Positions 1-7,287 of a DNA stretch of 54,736 nucleotides are shown in pieces. Each line of letters starts with the position of its first letter. Position 1 is the stretch's first letter. The position numbers were made by a program, and so were the translations under genes. Source of the stretch: an uncultured Collinsella sp. (lineage in GTDB: Bacteria > Actinomycetota > Coriobacteriia > Coriobacteriales > Coriobacteriaceae); the NCBI GenBank assembly GCA_902494535.1, contig CABUTO010000009.1, forward strand, positions 1 to 54,736, written 5' to 3'. The notes below the pieces were generated by a model. It worked only from the letters and a program-made list of their open reading frames with translations, was not told the DNA's origin and made no database searches.

Positions 1-59
1 CAGACTAGGATTTGAGCCGCTTTTATTGGCATTCATCGATGTTTCGTGACCAACAGCGA

Positions 60-200
60 GCGGGCCGCAAGTGCCCCAGGTTGCCGTGAAAGAGGAGCGA
101 CGCGTACTTCGGTACGCGAGCGACGGTTTGAACGGCAAGATGGGGTGCTTGCGGCCCGCGCAGCGTCGAGCAGTTACGCGGTTTGGTAAAACCGCGTAAC
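60..200. repeat. Structured dispersed repeat, copy 1
   Basis: A 100-nt imperfect inverted repeat followed by a separate hairpin. The outer arms are 60-78 and 141-159 and pair over all 19 positions if two G-U wobbles are allowed. An inner helix TTGCCG/CGGCAA (81-86, 133-138) encloses a 7-bp hairpin with a TTCG loop (101-118). A 12-bp hairpin follows at 173-200. A second copy of the same length lies at 50080-50217 with compensating changes in the outer stem. It sits directly downstream of ettA, whose stop is at 204. It could be an RNA element, a complex terminator or a non-autonomous mobile repeat. Confidence 0.75.
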
Positions 201-203
201 AAA

Positions 204-1883
204 TTAGTCACGCGTCAGCTTGCGGTGAATACGATGCGGCTGGGCTGCATCCTCGCCCAGGCGCTCGATGCGGTTGGCCTGATAGGCCTCAAAGTTGCCC
301 TCGAACCAATACCAGTTGCCCGGATTCTCGTCGGTGCCCTCCCACGCCAGAATGTGCGTGGCGACGCGGTCCAGGAACATACGGTCGTGGCTAATAACCA
401 CCGAGCAGCCCGGGAACTCGAGCAGCGCCGCCTCGAGTGAGGACAGCGTCTCGACGTCGAGATCGTTCGTGGGCTCGTCGAGGAGCAGCAGGTTGCCGCC
501 CTGCTTGAGCGTGAGCGCCAGGTTCAGACGGTTGCGCTCGCCACCGGAAAGCACGCCAGCGCGCTTCTGCTGGTCCTGGCCCTTAAAGCCAAAGCTCGCC
601 ACGTACGCGCGGCTGGGAACCTCGGTCTCGCCGACCATCATGTGATCCAGGCCATCCGAGACGACCTCCCACAGGTTCTTGTCGGGATTGATGCCGGAAC
701 GGTTCTGGTCGACGTAAGAAATCTTGACGGTCTCGCCCACCTCGAGCTCGCCCGAAGTCAGCGGCTCCAGACCCACGATGGTCTTGAAGAGCGTGGTCTT
801 GCCCACACCGTTGGGGCCGATGACGCCCACGATGCCGTTGCGCGGCAGGGTGAATGAAAGATCGTCGATGAGCACACGGCCATCAAACTCCTTGTGCAGG
901 TGATGGGCCTCGAGCACCTTGTTGCCCAGACGCGGGCCCACAGGGATGCGGATGTCGGTCCAGTCGAGCTTCTGACTTGCGCGGGCCTCGGCCTCCATCT
1001 CCTCGTAGCGAGCAAGACGGGCCTTGTTCTTTGCCTGGCGGGCCTTAGGCGAGCTGCGCACCCACTCGAGCTCGGCCTCCATGCGCTTGGCGAGCTTGGC
1101 GTCGCGGTTGCCCTGCGCCTCGATGCGCGCGGCCTTGGTCTCCAGATACGTGGAGTAGTTGCCCTTGTAGGGATAAAGGTGACCGCGGTCGACCTCGCAG
1201 ATCCACTCGGCAACGTTATCCAGGAAGTAGCGATCGTGCGTGACGGCAAGCACCGCGCCCTGGTAGTTGTGCAGGAAGTGCTCGAGCCACAGGATCGATT
1301 CGGCGTCCAGGTGGTTCGTGGGCTCGTCGAGCAGCAGCAGGTCGGGAGCCTCGAGCAGCAGCTTGCACAGGGCCACGCGACGGCGCTCGCCGCCGGAAAG
1401 TACGTTGACCGGCATGTCGGAATCGGGCAGCTGCAGGGCGTCCATGGCCTGGCCGAGCTTGGAATCGATATCCCAGCCGTCGGCGGCGTCGATCTCGTCC
1501 TGGAGCTTGCCCATCTCGGCCATGAGGGCGTCCATGTCGCAATCCGGGTCGCACATCTCCTCGCCGATCTTATTGAAGCGATCGACCTTGGCGATCATAT
1601 CGCCAAACGCCATGCGCACGTTCTCGATGACGGTCTTGTCGTCGTCGAGCGGCGGCTCCTGCTGCAGGATGCCCACAGTGTAGCCGGGGGTGAGCCTGGC
1701 ATCGCCGTTGGAGACCTCCTCGATGCCGGCCATAATCTTGAGCAGGGTCGACTTACCCATGCCGTTGGGACCCACGACGCCGATCTTGGCGCCGGGGTAG
1801 AAGCTCAGGGTCACGTCGTCAAGGATTACCTTGTCGCCATGGGCCTTGCGAGCCTGATACATCTGGTAGATAAACTCCGCCAT
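204..1883 (-). CDS. ettA: Energy-dependent translational throttle protein EttA (ABC-F ATPase)
   Basis: A soluble ABC-F ATPase that in known members binds the ribosomal E site and gates entry into elongation according to the ATP/ADP ratio. At 559 aa it has the normal family length. The first nucleotide-binding domain has Walker A GPNGMGKST (38-46), signature LSGGE (162-166) and Walker B LLLLDEPTNHLD (182-193). A charged helical linker (about 240-310) leads to the second domain with GPNGVGKTT (356-364), LSGGE (445-449) and LLLLDEPTNDLD (465-476). The N-terminus MAEFIYQMYQARKAHGDK is typical of EttA rather than Uup or resistance ABC-F proteins. AAAGGA lies upstream of the ATG. There is no membrane segment. 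Confidence 0.95.
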   Translation of the reverse strand: MAEFIYQMYQARKAHGDKVILDDVTLSFYPGAKIGVVGPNGMGKSTLLKIMAGIEEVSNGDARLTPGYTVGILQQEPPLDDDKTVIENVRMAFGDMIAKVDRFNKIGEEMCDPDCDMDALMAEMGKLQDEIDAADGWDIDSKLGQAMDALQLPDSDMPVNVLSGGERRRVALCKLLLEAPDLLLLDEPTNHLDAESILWLEHFLHNYQGAVLAVTHDRYFLDNVAEWICEVDRGHLYPYKGNYSTYLETKAARIEAQGNRDAKLAKRMEAELEWVRSSPKARQAKNKARLARYEEMEAEARASQKLDWTDIRIPVGPRLGNKVLEAHHLHKEFDGRVLIDDLSFTLPRNGIVGVIGPNGVGKTTLFKTIVGLEPLTSGELEVGETVKISYVDQNRSGINPDKNLWEVVSDGLDHMMVGETEVPSRAYVASFGFKGQDQQKRAGVLSGGERNRLNLALTLKQGGNLLLLDEPTNDLDVETLSSLEAALLEFPGCSVVISHDRMFLDRVATHILAWEGTDENPGNWYWFEGNFEAYQANRIERLGEDAAQPHRIHRKLTRD

Positions 1884-1973
1884 ATGTCTGTTCTATCCTT
1901 TCTACCTGCTGTTTCCCTATTCTTGATTCGCTTTAGTGGAAACGAAATGAGGGAACCAGCTCTGAAACGTAAC

Positions 1974-1994
1974 GAAAAAGGGGCATGGTTGCCC
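1974..1994 (-). terminator. Terminator between the sdpRI-like pair and ettA
   Basis: On the minus strand GGGCAACCATGCCC forms a short hairpin followed by CTTTTT. It lies about 75 nt past the SdpI-like stop and about 90 nt before the ettA start. It can end the sdpRI transcript, or act as a leader attenuator if ettA is transcribed from further upstream. Confidence 0.55.
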
Positions 1995-2068
1995 ACACCC
2001 CCTAATACTACCTGGGAAAAGTTCCCCCGGAACATACTATGAACTGCGTACGCTAGTTTTCCGCAACC

Positions 2069-2773
2069 TTAGCGAGCGGCTCGCTGCGATTTGCGCCACA
2101 GCAGATACGAGTAGACGTAGACGGCTCCAACCGAACCAAACGCCAGAACCGCAATCACCGCGGCGACGACTTCACTCGAAAGCACGCTGCCTGCCACGCC
2201 CATCACAATCAGGCCAAAGCCCAGCACCATAAAGCAGGCACCGCCAAAGCGCTGCGTACGGCGCCAGTTCTCGGGATTGGCAAGCGCCCAAGGCGTCTTG
2301 ATACCGAGCGTATAGTTCTGCTTCACACGCGGCAAGTAGTTGCCTACGCCGATGAACAGCAAACCGACAACACCGGAAATCAGCACGTTGACCGAACCGA
2401 CCGCCGGCACCACGCCCCAGACCGTAAGCTCTCCCAGCCAGCTTATGGCGCACATGAACAATGTGAAGGCGATTACGAAGCCCTGATAGAACTTGCCCGA
2501 GGTTCGATATGCCTCACCTTTGGGATCGATGCGCGGCACCACGCAGAACATTGCGAGAAGCACCAGAGGCAGCACGCCGAGCGCGGAGGCCATCCAGCTG
2601 GGACCCCAACCGTCGACGGCGCCGTTCGCGCCCCAGTGCGTGGGAATCTGCCCAGGCAAGCTCGGCATCACCATGAGATGCGCTGCGACATTGGCGACGC
2701 ACAGAGCGACCAGCGCAATCCACACGCGCGACGATACCCCCGTGGGGTGAATGCCCTTGTTTTCGTTATTCAT
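2069..2773 (-). CDS. SdpI-family membrane protein (DUF1648 type)
   Basis: A 234-aa integral membrane protein with an N-terminal DUF1648-like part (residues about 15-60, motif MPSLPGQIPTHWGANGAVD) and further hydrophobic segments around 80-130 and 170-225. The motif GNYLPRVKQNYTLGIKTPWAL is the SdpI signature region. SdpI of Bacillus gives immunity to the SdpC toxin and holds the repressor SdpR at the membrane. I chose the ATG at 2773 because GGAAGG lies 8 nt upstream; a GTG at 2782 is possible. It overlaps the regulator gene by 8 nt, so translation is probably coupled. No SdpC-like toxin is visible nearby, so the inducing signal is unknown. Confidence 0.85.
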   Translation of the reverse strand: MNNENKGIHPTGVSSRVWIALVALCVANVAAHLMVMPSLPGQIPTHWGANGAVDGWGPSWMASALGVLPLVLLAMFCVVPRIDPKGEAYRTSGKFYQGFVIAFTLFMCAISWLGELTVWGVVPAVGSVNVLISGVVGLLFIGVGNYLPRVKQNYTLGIKTPWALANPENWRRTQRFGGACFMVLGFGLIVMGVAGSVLSSEVVAAVIAVLAFGSVGAVYVYSYLLWRKSQRAAR

Positions 2774-3044
2774 CCTTATCACCTTCCGTGTTTGTAAAGC
2801 CCATAAACCAACCGATCAAGTCCTGCATGACGGTAGTGTTTAAGCTGTATACGATGTTTTGACCATGACGTTCGTCGGTTACCAACCCGGCGTTTTTGAG
2901 CGTCGCCAAGTGATGGCTCAGCGACGGCTTACTGATATCGAAATGCTCGGCAAGCTCCCCCGCCGTGCAATTGCCCTCGCGCAGCAACTCCAAAATGCGC
3001 CGTCGCGTTGGATCGGCAAGCGCCTTAAAACCCTCTCCCGGCAT
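2766..3044 (-). CDS. ArsR-family transcriptional regulator, SdpR-like
   Basis: A 92-aa winged-helix regulator. KALADPTRRRILELLREGNCTAGEL is broken across residues 6-30, and the recognition helix lies in HFDISKPSLSHHLATLK. No ArsR-type metal-binding cysteine pair is present in the recognition helix, which fits the SdpR branch rather than metal sensors. I chose the ATG at 3044, with AAAGG about 7 nt upstream, over an ATG at 3062. It is followed by the SdpI-like gene with an 8-nt overlap, the same order as sdpRI in Bacillus. Autorepression relieved by membrane sequestration is an inference from that system. Confidence 0.88.
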   Translation of the reverse strand: MPGEGFKALADPTRRRILELLREGNCTAGELAEHFDISKPSLSHHLATLKNAGLVTDERHGQNIVYSLNTTVMQDLIGWFMGFTNTEGDKDE

Positions 3045-3130
3045 AAGACCCCCTTTCATCATCTCTCATGACGCGCACACTATACTCGATATTTAGATGT
3101 TTGTCTAACTATCTAATACAGGAACATCTA

Positions 3131-3159
3131 TAGAACATTCGTTCGTATTTAGCTACAAT
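3131..3159 (+). promoter_or_regulatory. Putative promoter of the small peptide transcript
   Basis: A -10 box TACAAT (3154-3159) lies 17 nt after TAGAAC (3131-3136). The predicted start is about 3165-3167, exactly where the 5' arm of the long-range stem begins. Confidence 0.5.
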
Positions 3160-3210
3160 GGAAGTTGAAGCAGATGGGCCAGCTCCCTCTACCCGAGAAG
3201 GAGATGGACT

Positions 3211-3297
3211 ATGAGTATTGACGATGTCCTGACGTTGTTATTGCTTGTAATCGCGGCTGTGGAGCTCGGCATCCACATTGGAGGTCGAATGAAATAG
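3211..3297 (+). CDS. 28-aa hydrophobic peptide, putative type I toxin (holin-like)
   Basis: The peptide reads MSIDDVLTLLLLVIAAVELG followed by IHIGGRMK. It has one membrane segment (about residues 6-21) and a basic end. A strong AAGGAG lies 7-8 nt before the ATG. Length and layout resemble the putative holin-like toxin and Fst/TxpA families of Firmicutes, which are small membrane peptides silenced by antisense RNA. The message has a 5'-3' closing helix and a good promoter faces it from the 3' side, both as in type I loci. Toxicity is inferred, not shown. A small membrane protein with another role is the main alternative. Confidence 0.6.
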   Translation: MSIDDVLTLLLLVIAAVELGIHIGGRMK

Positions 3298-3383
3298 CCG
3301 CCCCCGCGTAATGCGAAGACGGCCACTTCTCACGCTACAAACGTGTTTGGGAGTTGGCCAACCCGCGGCAACGGGTGCCATCT
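3295..3383 (-). ncRNA. Candidate antisense antitoxin RNA
   Basis: Predicted from the promoter at 3389-3417. The RNA would start near 3382 and run leftward through the 3' untranslated part of the peptide mRNA. A GCCG...CGGC hairpin with an inner CGC/GCG pair followed by TATTTCATT lies around 3295-3325 and could end it. The overlap with the 3' end of the target matches TxpA/RatA and BsrG/SR4 type systems. The exact ends are uncertain. Confidence 0.45.
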
Positions 3384-3388
3384 GCTTC

Positions 3389-3417
3389 ATCTTATGCGAA
3401 TCACTGCCTCATTTCAA
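3389..3417 (-). promoter_or_regulatory. Antisense promoter facing the small peptide gene
   Basis: On the minus strand TTGAAA (3412-3417) is followed after 17 nt by TAAGAT (3389-3394). This is a better match to the sigma-70 consensus than the sense promoter. Antitoxin RNA promoters are usually the stronger of the two. Confidence 0.55.
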
Positions 3418-3504
3418 CAAGCCCCTAGGGCTCAAATGGAATCGCGATAATACCTATAATGACGATAGCTAAAACACGATTCGCTTCCCCATCGGAGGAT
3501 GTCT

Positions 3505-4302
3505 ATGACCGAAACCACAGCCGCAACCCCCAACGAGACACGCGACACCAAGCTCGAGATCATCATGGGCCGCGAGGCACTCGACAAACTCGCCGCCGCC
3601 ACGGTGCTGGTGCTCGGCTGCGGAGGTGTGGGCTCCAATTGCTGCGAGGCACTTGTCCGCGGCGGCATTGGTCATTTCGTCATTCTGGATAAGGACATCA
3701 TCGCGCCCAGCAATATCAATCGCCAGGCCATCGCCTTTCAAAGCACCATCGGCAAGCGCAAGGTCGATGTTATGGAAGCCATGATCCACGACATCAATCC
3801 AGCCGCTACCGTCATCAAGCGCACCGAATACCTGTTGAGCGACAATATCGACGAATTTTTCGCGCGCGTTTTGGAGCAGACGGACGGCAAGCTCGACTAC
3901 GTCGTCGACGCCATCGACACCATCTCGGCCAAGCTCACCATTGCCAAATATGCTCAGGACCACGACATTCGTTTGGTTAGCTCCATGGGCGGGGCCAACA
4001 AGCTCCATCCCGAGTGCCTCCGCTTTGCCGACATTTTCGATACGGTACGTGACCCCATGAGCCGCATCATGCGCAAAGAATGCAAGAAGCGCGGAATCAA
4101 GAGTCTACATGTACTGTTTAGCTGCGAGGAATCGGTTAAGACACAGCCCCGCGACCCTTCCAATATCCACGAGCGCACCGAGCTCGGAACCGCCAGCTTT
4201 ATGCCGCCCATCATGGGCCAGATGATTGCCGGCGAGGTTATCCGCCAGATCAGTGGCCGCGGCACCGAGCGCGTGCGCGCCGATGGCCAGCGCTTGGACT
4301 AG
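3505..4302 (+). CDS. tcdA: tRNA threonylcarbamoyladenosine dehydratase (ThiF/E1-like)
   Basis: An adenylating enzyme of the E1/ThiF/MoeB fold that in Escherichia coli cyclises t6A37 of tRNAs to ct6A. The dinucleotide motif GCGGVGSN is at about 38-45, SNINRQ at about 70, and DAIDTISAK at about 135. LGTASFMPPIMGQMIAGEVIR near the C-terminus is the usual closing helix, broken here as LGTASFMPP and IMGQMIAGEV. The zinc cysteine pairs of MoeB are absent. GGAGG lies 6 nt before the ATG at 3505; an ATG at 3499 directly abuts it and is less likely. TATAAT at 3455-3460 may be its -10 box. A TatD nuclease gene follows after 14 nt. Confidence 0.85.
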   Translation: MTETTAATPNETRDTKLEIIMGREALDKLAAATVLVLGCGGVGSNCCEALVRGGIGHFVILDKDIIAPSNINRQAIAFQSTIGKRKVDVMEAMIHDINPAATVIKRTEYLLSDNIDEFFARVLEQTDGKLDYVVDAIDTISAKLTIAKYAQDHDIRLVSSMGGANKLHPECLRFADIFDTVRDPMSRIMRKECKKRGIKSLHVLFSCEESVKTQPRDPSNIHERTELGTASFMPPIMGQMIAGEVIRQISGRGTERVRADGQRLD

Positions 4303-4316
4303 CGGAGCGCGCCGAG

Positions 4317-5099
4317 ATGGAGCCCCGGTTATTTGATGCACACTGCCATCTTGATTTAATGGCTCACCCGGACGCCGTTGCCGATGAGGCAACGGCGCTG
4401 GGCTTGGGTCTATTTGATTGCGGCGTCGATCCACGCGACTTTTCGGCCGCAAACGAGCGCGCTCGTCGCCACCCGGGCATCATCGCCGGCGTTGGGCTTC
4501 ACCCCTGGTGGCTCGCCGATGGCCACTGCGGTTTTGCCGAAGTCAATCTGCTTTGCGAAGTTGCTGCCCAAGAACGCTACATCGGCGAAGTCGGACTCGA
4601 CTTTTCCGCGCGCTTTGCTGGAAGTGAGCCGCTACAAATACAGGCACTTAACCGGCTCTGCGATGCGCTCGTGCAGCATCCTCTTACCGGGCGCGTGATA
4701 TCAATTCACGCCGTTCGTTCGGCAGGAGCCGTACTGGACGTCCTCGAATCGCATGGACTACTCATCCCAAACCCCGACTCCCCCGCTATCATCTTCCACT
4801 GGTTTAGCGGCACTTCGGACGAACTCACCCGCGCGCGTAATGCGGGCTGCTATTTTTCCGTCAACGAACGCATGCTCGCGACCAAGCGCTGTCGCGAATA
4901 CGCACGACAGATTCCACTCGACCGCCTACTGCTCGAGACCGATGCGCCGGCCGAGCCAAACACAGAAACAAGCACGCAGTCGCTCATCAGGTCGCTCACA
5001 AGGACCTCAGAACGCATCACCTCGCTCAAAAACTGCGACGCAAAGCGCATCGAGTCGATAGTTTTAACAAATGCGCGCTCTGTTTTTGACCTTCGCTAA
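4317..5099 (+). CDS. TatD-family metal-dependent DNase
   Basis: A TIM-barrel metallohydrolase of 260 aa. The metal ligands of the family are visible: DAHCHL near the N-terminus, GEVGLD (about residue 90), HAVRS (about 130), HWFSG (about 160) and ETDAP (about 205). Family members such as E. coli TatD and YcfH act as 3'-5' nucleases or D-aminoacyl-tRNA deacylases, so the true substrate is open. The gene follows tcdA at 14 nt and is probably co-transcribed. The transcript ends at the hairpin at 5245-5281, inside an inverted repeat. Confidence 0.85.
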   Translation: MEPRLFDAHCHLDLMAHPDAVADEATALGLGLFDCGVDPRDFSAANERARRHPGIIAGVGLHPWWLADGHCGFAEVNLLCEVAAQERYIGEVGLDFSARFAGSEPLQIQALNRLCDALVQHPLTGRVISIHAVRSAGAVLDVLESHGLLIPNPDSPAIIFHWFSGTSDELTRARNAGCYFSVNERMLATKRCREYARQIPLDRLLLETDAPAEPNTETSTQSLIRSLTRTSERITSLKNCDAKRIESIVLTNARSVFDLR

Positions 5100-5104
5100 C
5101 CCCT

Positions 5105-5337
5105 GGTGTGCAAAAAATGCCAAATATGAGTACTGCTACCGGAATGGATACATTTCTTTTAACTTTCCAACCGCCAGAATAATCCTCGATTGTCCGCTAA
5201 TTAAAGCTTTTACAGTCATTCATCCTGCGTTTTCACAAATCTTAAACCCCTCCAGACGCTCAAATCACGTCTGAAGGGGTTGATTTTGCTGCGACTAAAT
5301 TAGTCACAGTACTCATATTTGGCATTTTTTGCACACC
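5105..5337. repeat. Inverted repeat with 31-bp perfect arms around a terminator
   Basis: The arms at 5105-5135 and 5307-5337 are perfect reverse complements, each carrying the core TGCCAAATATGAGTACTG. The 171-nt interior holds a rho-independent hairpin (5245-5281) and no gene. The repeat separates the convergent tcdA-tatD and frl-like operons. It may be a short non-autonomous element or a protein-binding repeat. Confidence 0.7.
5245..5281 (+). terminator. Terminator of the tcdA-tatD operon
   Basis: AACCCCT-CAGACG pairs with CGTCTG-AGGGGTT around a short loop and is followed by GATTTTG. It lies about 145 nt after the TatD stop. Confidence 0.75.
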
Positions 5338-5338
5338 G

Positions 5339-5372
5339 GGTCCCGAGGAGGCGCCTGCACCTCCCCGGGACC
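5339..5372 (-). terminator. GC-rich hairpin after the FrlD-like gene
   Basis: GGTCCCG-GGAGG pairs with CCTCC-CGGGACC, 7 nt past the kinase stop on the minus strand. There is no T-run, so it may act as a processing or decay block rather than a true intrinsic terminator. Confidence 0.45.
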
Positions 5373-5378
5373 GCTCGG

Positions 5379-6242
5379 CTATTCGACGATTGGTGCTCCG
5401 TGGCCCCAAGAACCTTCCATGCCGCACACGGTCGAGGCAAACCCGGCAGCAAAGTCGAGCGCGCGCTCGATGGCCTCGGCGCCATCTTCACCACGCTTGG
5501 CGGAATCGAGATAGCACATCAAAAACGAGGTAAGGAACGAGTCGCCCGCCCCCATGGTGTCCTTCATGTCCGTTACCGGTTTAGCCAGCTGGCGGTAATA
5601 ACGATCGCCGTCGTAAGCAATGCAGCCCTCGGCGCCCGCCGTAGCCGACACAAAACGCGGACCCAGGCCCTTCACCCATGCCAGACGCTCGCGAACCTCA
5701 TCCTCACTCGCAGCATCCGCCGCACTAAAGAAAGCGAAATCGACGTAGGGCGCAATCTGCTCGTAGTACTCGTCGGTAGAGTCGTCCGAAAAGTCAAAAG
5801 AGACCGTGACGCCCGCAGCCTTCAACTTGGGCAGCTCGCGCTCGGTAAAGCAATAGTTGCCCGAATGAACCACATCGAACTGCTTCATGTACGAAAGGTC
5901 AAAGCGATCGAGGACATAGCGCGCATCGCCACGGATACCGCCCTCGTTGGAGCCAAGGAAGACACGGTCACCGTCAACGACGGTCACGCGAGCCGCTCCG
6001 TTCTCGCCAATCATCTGCTCGCACTTGTCAAGCTCGATACCCTCATCCTCGAGGCTTGCAATGACATGCTCGGCAGCGGCATCATTGCCAAAAATGCCCA
6101 TGTATGCGGAGCGTGCGGCACCGCATTTCTTAGCATAAACGGCGAAGTTCACCGCGTTGCCGCCAGGATACATGGTGTGGATATGCTCGTAGCGGTCGAC
6201 GACGTTGTCGCCAAATCCGAGCGCGTTAACGTTAAATGCCAT
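5379..6242 (-). CDS. frlD: PfkB-family sugar kinase, fructoselysine 6-kinase-like (FrlD)
   Basis: A ribokinase-fold kinase of 287 aa. GGNAVNFAVY (27-36) is the substrate-side motif, and DTMGAGDSF (228-236) carries the catalytic Asp234 and the anion hole. Features shared with E. coli FrlD are DNVVDRY near the start, DRVF, FDFSDD and the ending GSWGHG. FrlD phosphorylates fructoselysine at C6 before FrlB cleaves it to lysine and glucose 6-phosphate. It is the last gene of the operon, 14 nt after frlB. A related sugar-amine substrate is possible. Confidence 0.8.
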   Translation of the reverse strand: MAFNVNALGFGDNVVDRYEHIHTMYPGGNAVNFAVYAKKCGAARSAYMGIFGNDAAAEHVIASLEDEGIELDKCEQMIGENGAARVTVVDGDRVFLGSNEGGIRGDARYVLDRFDLSYMKQFDVVHSGNYCFTERELPKLKAAGVTVSFDFSDDSTDEYYEQIAPYVDFAFFSAADAASEDEVRERLAWVKGLGPRFVSATAGAEGCIAYDGDRYYRQLAKPVTDMKDTMGAGDSFLTSFLMCYLDSAKRGEDGAEAIERALDFAAGFASTVCGMEGSWGHGAPIVE

Positions 6243-6256
6243 GGCCTTTGTCCCTT

Positions 6257-7225
6257 CTAGTACTCGACGACGCCCATATAGCGGCGGAAATCGGGATCGT
6301 GATCAAACACCTTGCCGCGTGCAGCACGCAGCTCGCAGTTCATGGCGTAGAACAGCACCGGGTCCAGATAGGCACGGACGCTCGCCGGCACGGCTTCCAT
6401 ACCGTACTCCTTGGCATCGAGCACCATCAGCGTATCGGTATGCGTCTTAAGGAACGCCAGGGCGCGCTCGTCCATAGCACGGCACTCGCTGGAGCCCATC
6501 TGCAGGAAGTAAAATACGCCATCCTGAGTAGCCTCGAAGGGGCCATGGAAGTACTCGGCAGAGTGGATGTAGCTGCAGTGCTGCCACTGCATCTCCATAA
6601 GAGAGCAGATAGCGAAACCGTAGGTCTGGCTAAAGTTGGGACCGCTGCCCAGAATATAGAAGAACTCGTGCTCCTGGCAAAGCTTGGCAAAGCGATCGCC
6701 CAGCTCGGCATTTACCTTCTCGCGTGCCGGGGGAAGAATCTTATCCATCTCGGCAATACCGGCATACATATCGGCAAGATCGGCGTAGCCCTCCTGCTGA
6801 TCGAGCAGCTCTGCTGCAAGCGACAGCGAAATGCCAGCGGGGACCTCGGCCTGCGGCACGCCCTCGCCCCATGGGTAGACCCACGTGGTCCACTTGCCGG
6901 AGTCGATCTTGGATCCAGCGTTGTCGGTCTGGGCGATCACCGTAGCGCCGGCAGCAAGGGCAATCTCGCAGCCCTCGACGACCTCCGGGGTGTTGCCACT
7001 ATGGCTACAAGCGATGACCAGGGACTTCTCGCCCAGACGACGCGGACGCATAATGTCGAATTCACGTGCGGTATAGATATACGAAGTGAAGGTGGTTGCC
7101 TCGCGCTGCAGAAGCTCATGAGCCGGGATCAAATCGATCATGGAGCCACCGCAAGCAATCCAGTAGACGCTGTCGAACTTGCCCTTCTCGGCAATTGCCT
7201 CTTTGATCAGATCGTGTGCGTTCAT
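6257..7225 (-). CDS. frlB: SIS-domain deglycase, fructoselysine 6-phosphate deglycase-like (FrlB)
   Basis: A 322-aa sugar isomerase domain protein. ACGGS (24-28) and SHSGNTP (74-80) are the phosphosugar-binding loops of the first SIS half, and EYFHGPFE marks the second. The C-terminal HDPDFRRYMGVVEY closely matches the end of E. coli FrlB (HNPDERRYYGGLVEY). Known FrlB converts fructoselysine 6-phosphate to lysine and glucose 6-phosphate. I chose the ATG at 7225, with GAAAGGA 8 nt upstream, over an upstream in-frame start at 7258. It lies between the epimerase-like and kinase genes. Confidence 0.82.
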   Translation of the reverse strand: MNAHDLIKEAIAEKGKFDSVYWIACGGSMIDLIPAHELLQREATTFTSYIYTAREFDIMRPRRLGEKSLVIACSHSGNTPEVVEGCEIALAAGATVIAQTDNAGSKIDSGKWTTWVYPWGEGVPQAEVPAGISLSLAAELLDQQEGYADLADMYAGIAEMDKILPPAREKVNAELGDRFAKLCQEHEFFYILGSGPNFSQTYGFAICSLMEMQWQHCSYIHSAEYFHGPFEATQDGVFYFLQMGSSECRAMDERALAFLKTHTDTLMVLDAKEYGMEAVPASVRAYLDPVLFYAMNCELRAARGKVFDHDPDFRRYMGVVEY

Positions 7226-7287
7226 ATCCAGTTCCTTTCTTATTTGACCCGCAATCAATGACGTTGGTTGCGTAGCCGATAGTTGTT

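Larger units (their letters stand above)
3167..3388 (+). other. Long-range 5'-3' pairing in the small peptide mRNA
   Basis: The 5' segment 3167-3187 is complementary to two blocks near the 3' end. GAAGCAGATGG (3167-3177) pairs with CCATCTGCTTC (3378-3388), and the neighbouring GGCCAGCTCCC (the first two G overlap) pairs with GGGAGTTGGCC (3349-3359) with one G-U. Between the two 3' blocks a hairpin ACCCG/CGGGT (3361-3376) would form a three-way junction. Closing of mRNA ends in this way is a known feature of type I toxin messages. Confidence 0.65.

Noticed and set aside
23..211. A 62-codon frame inside the structured repeat, with a similar peptide encoded by copy 2
   Set aside because: The similarity follows from the repeat itself. 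No ribosome site, and the changes between copies preserve base pairing rather than the peptide.
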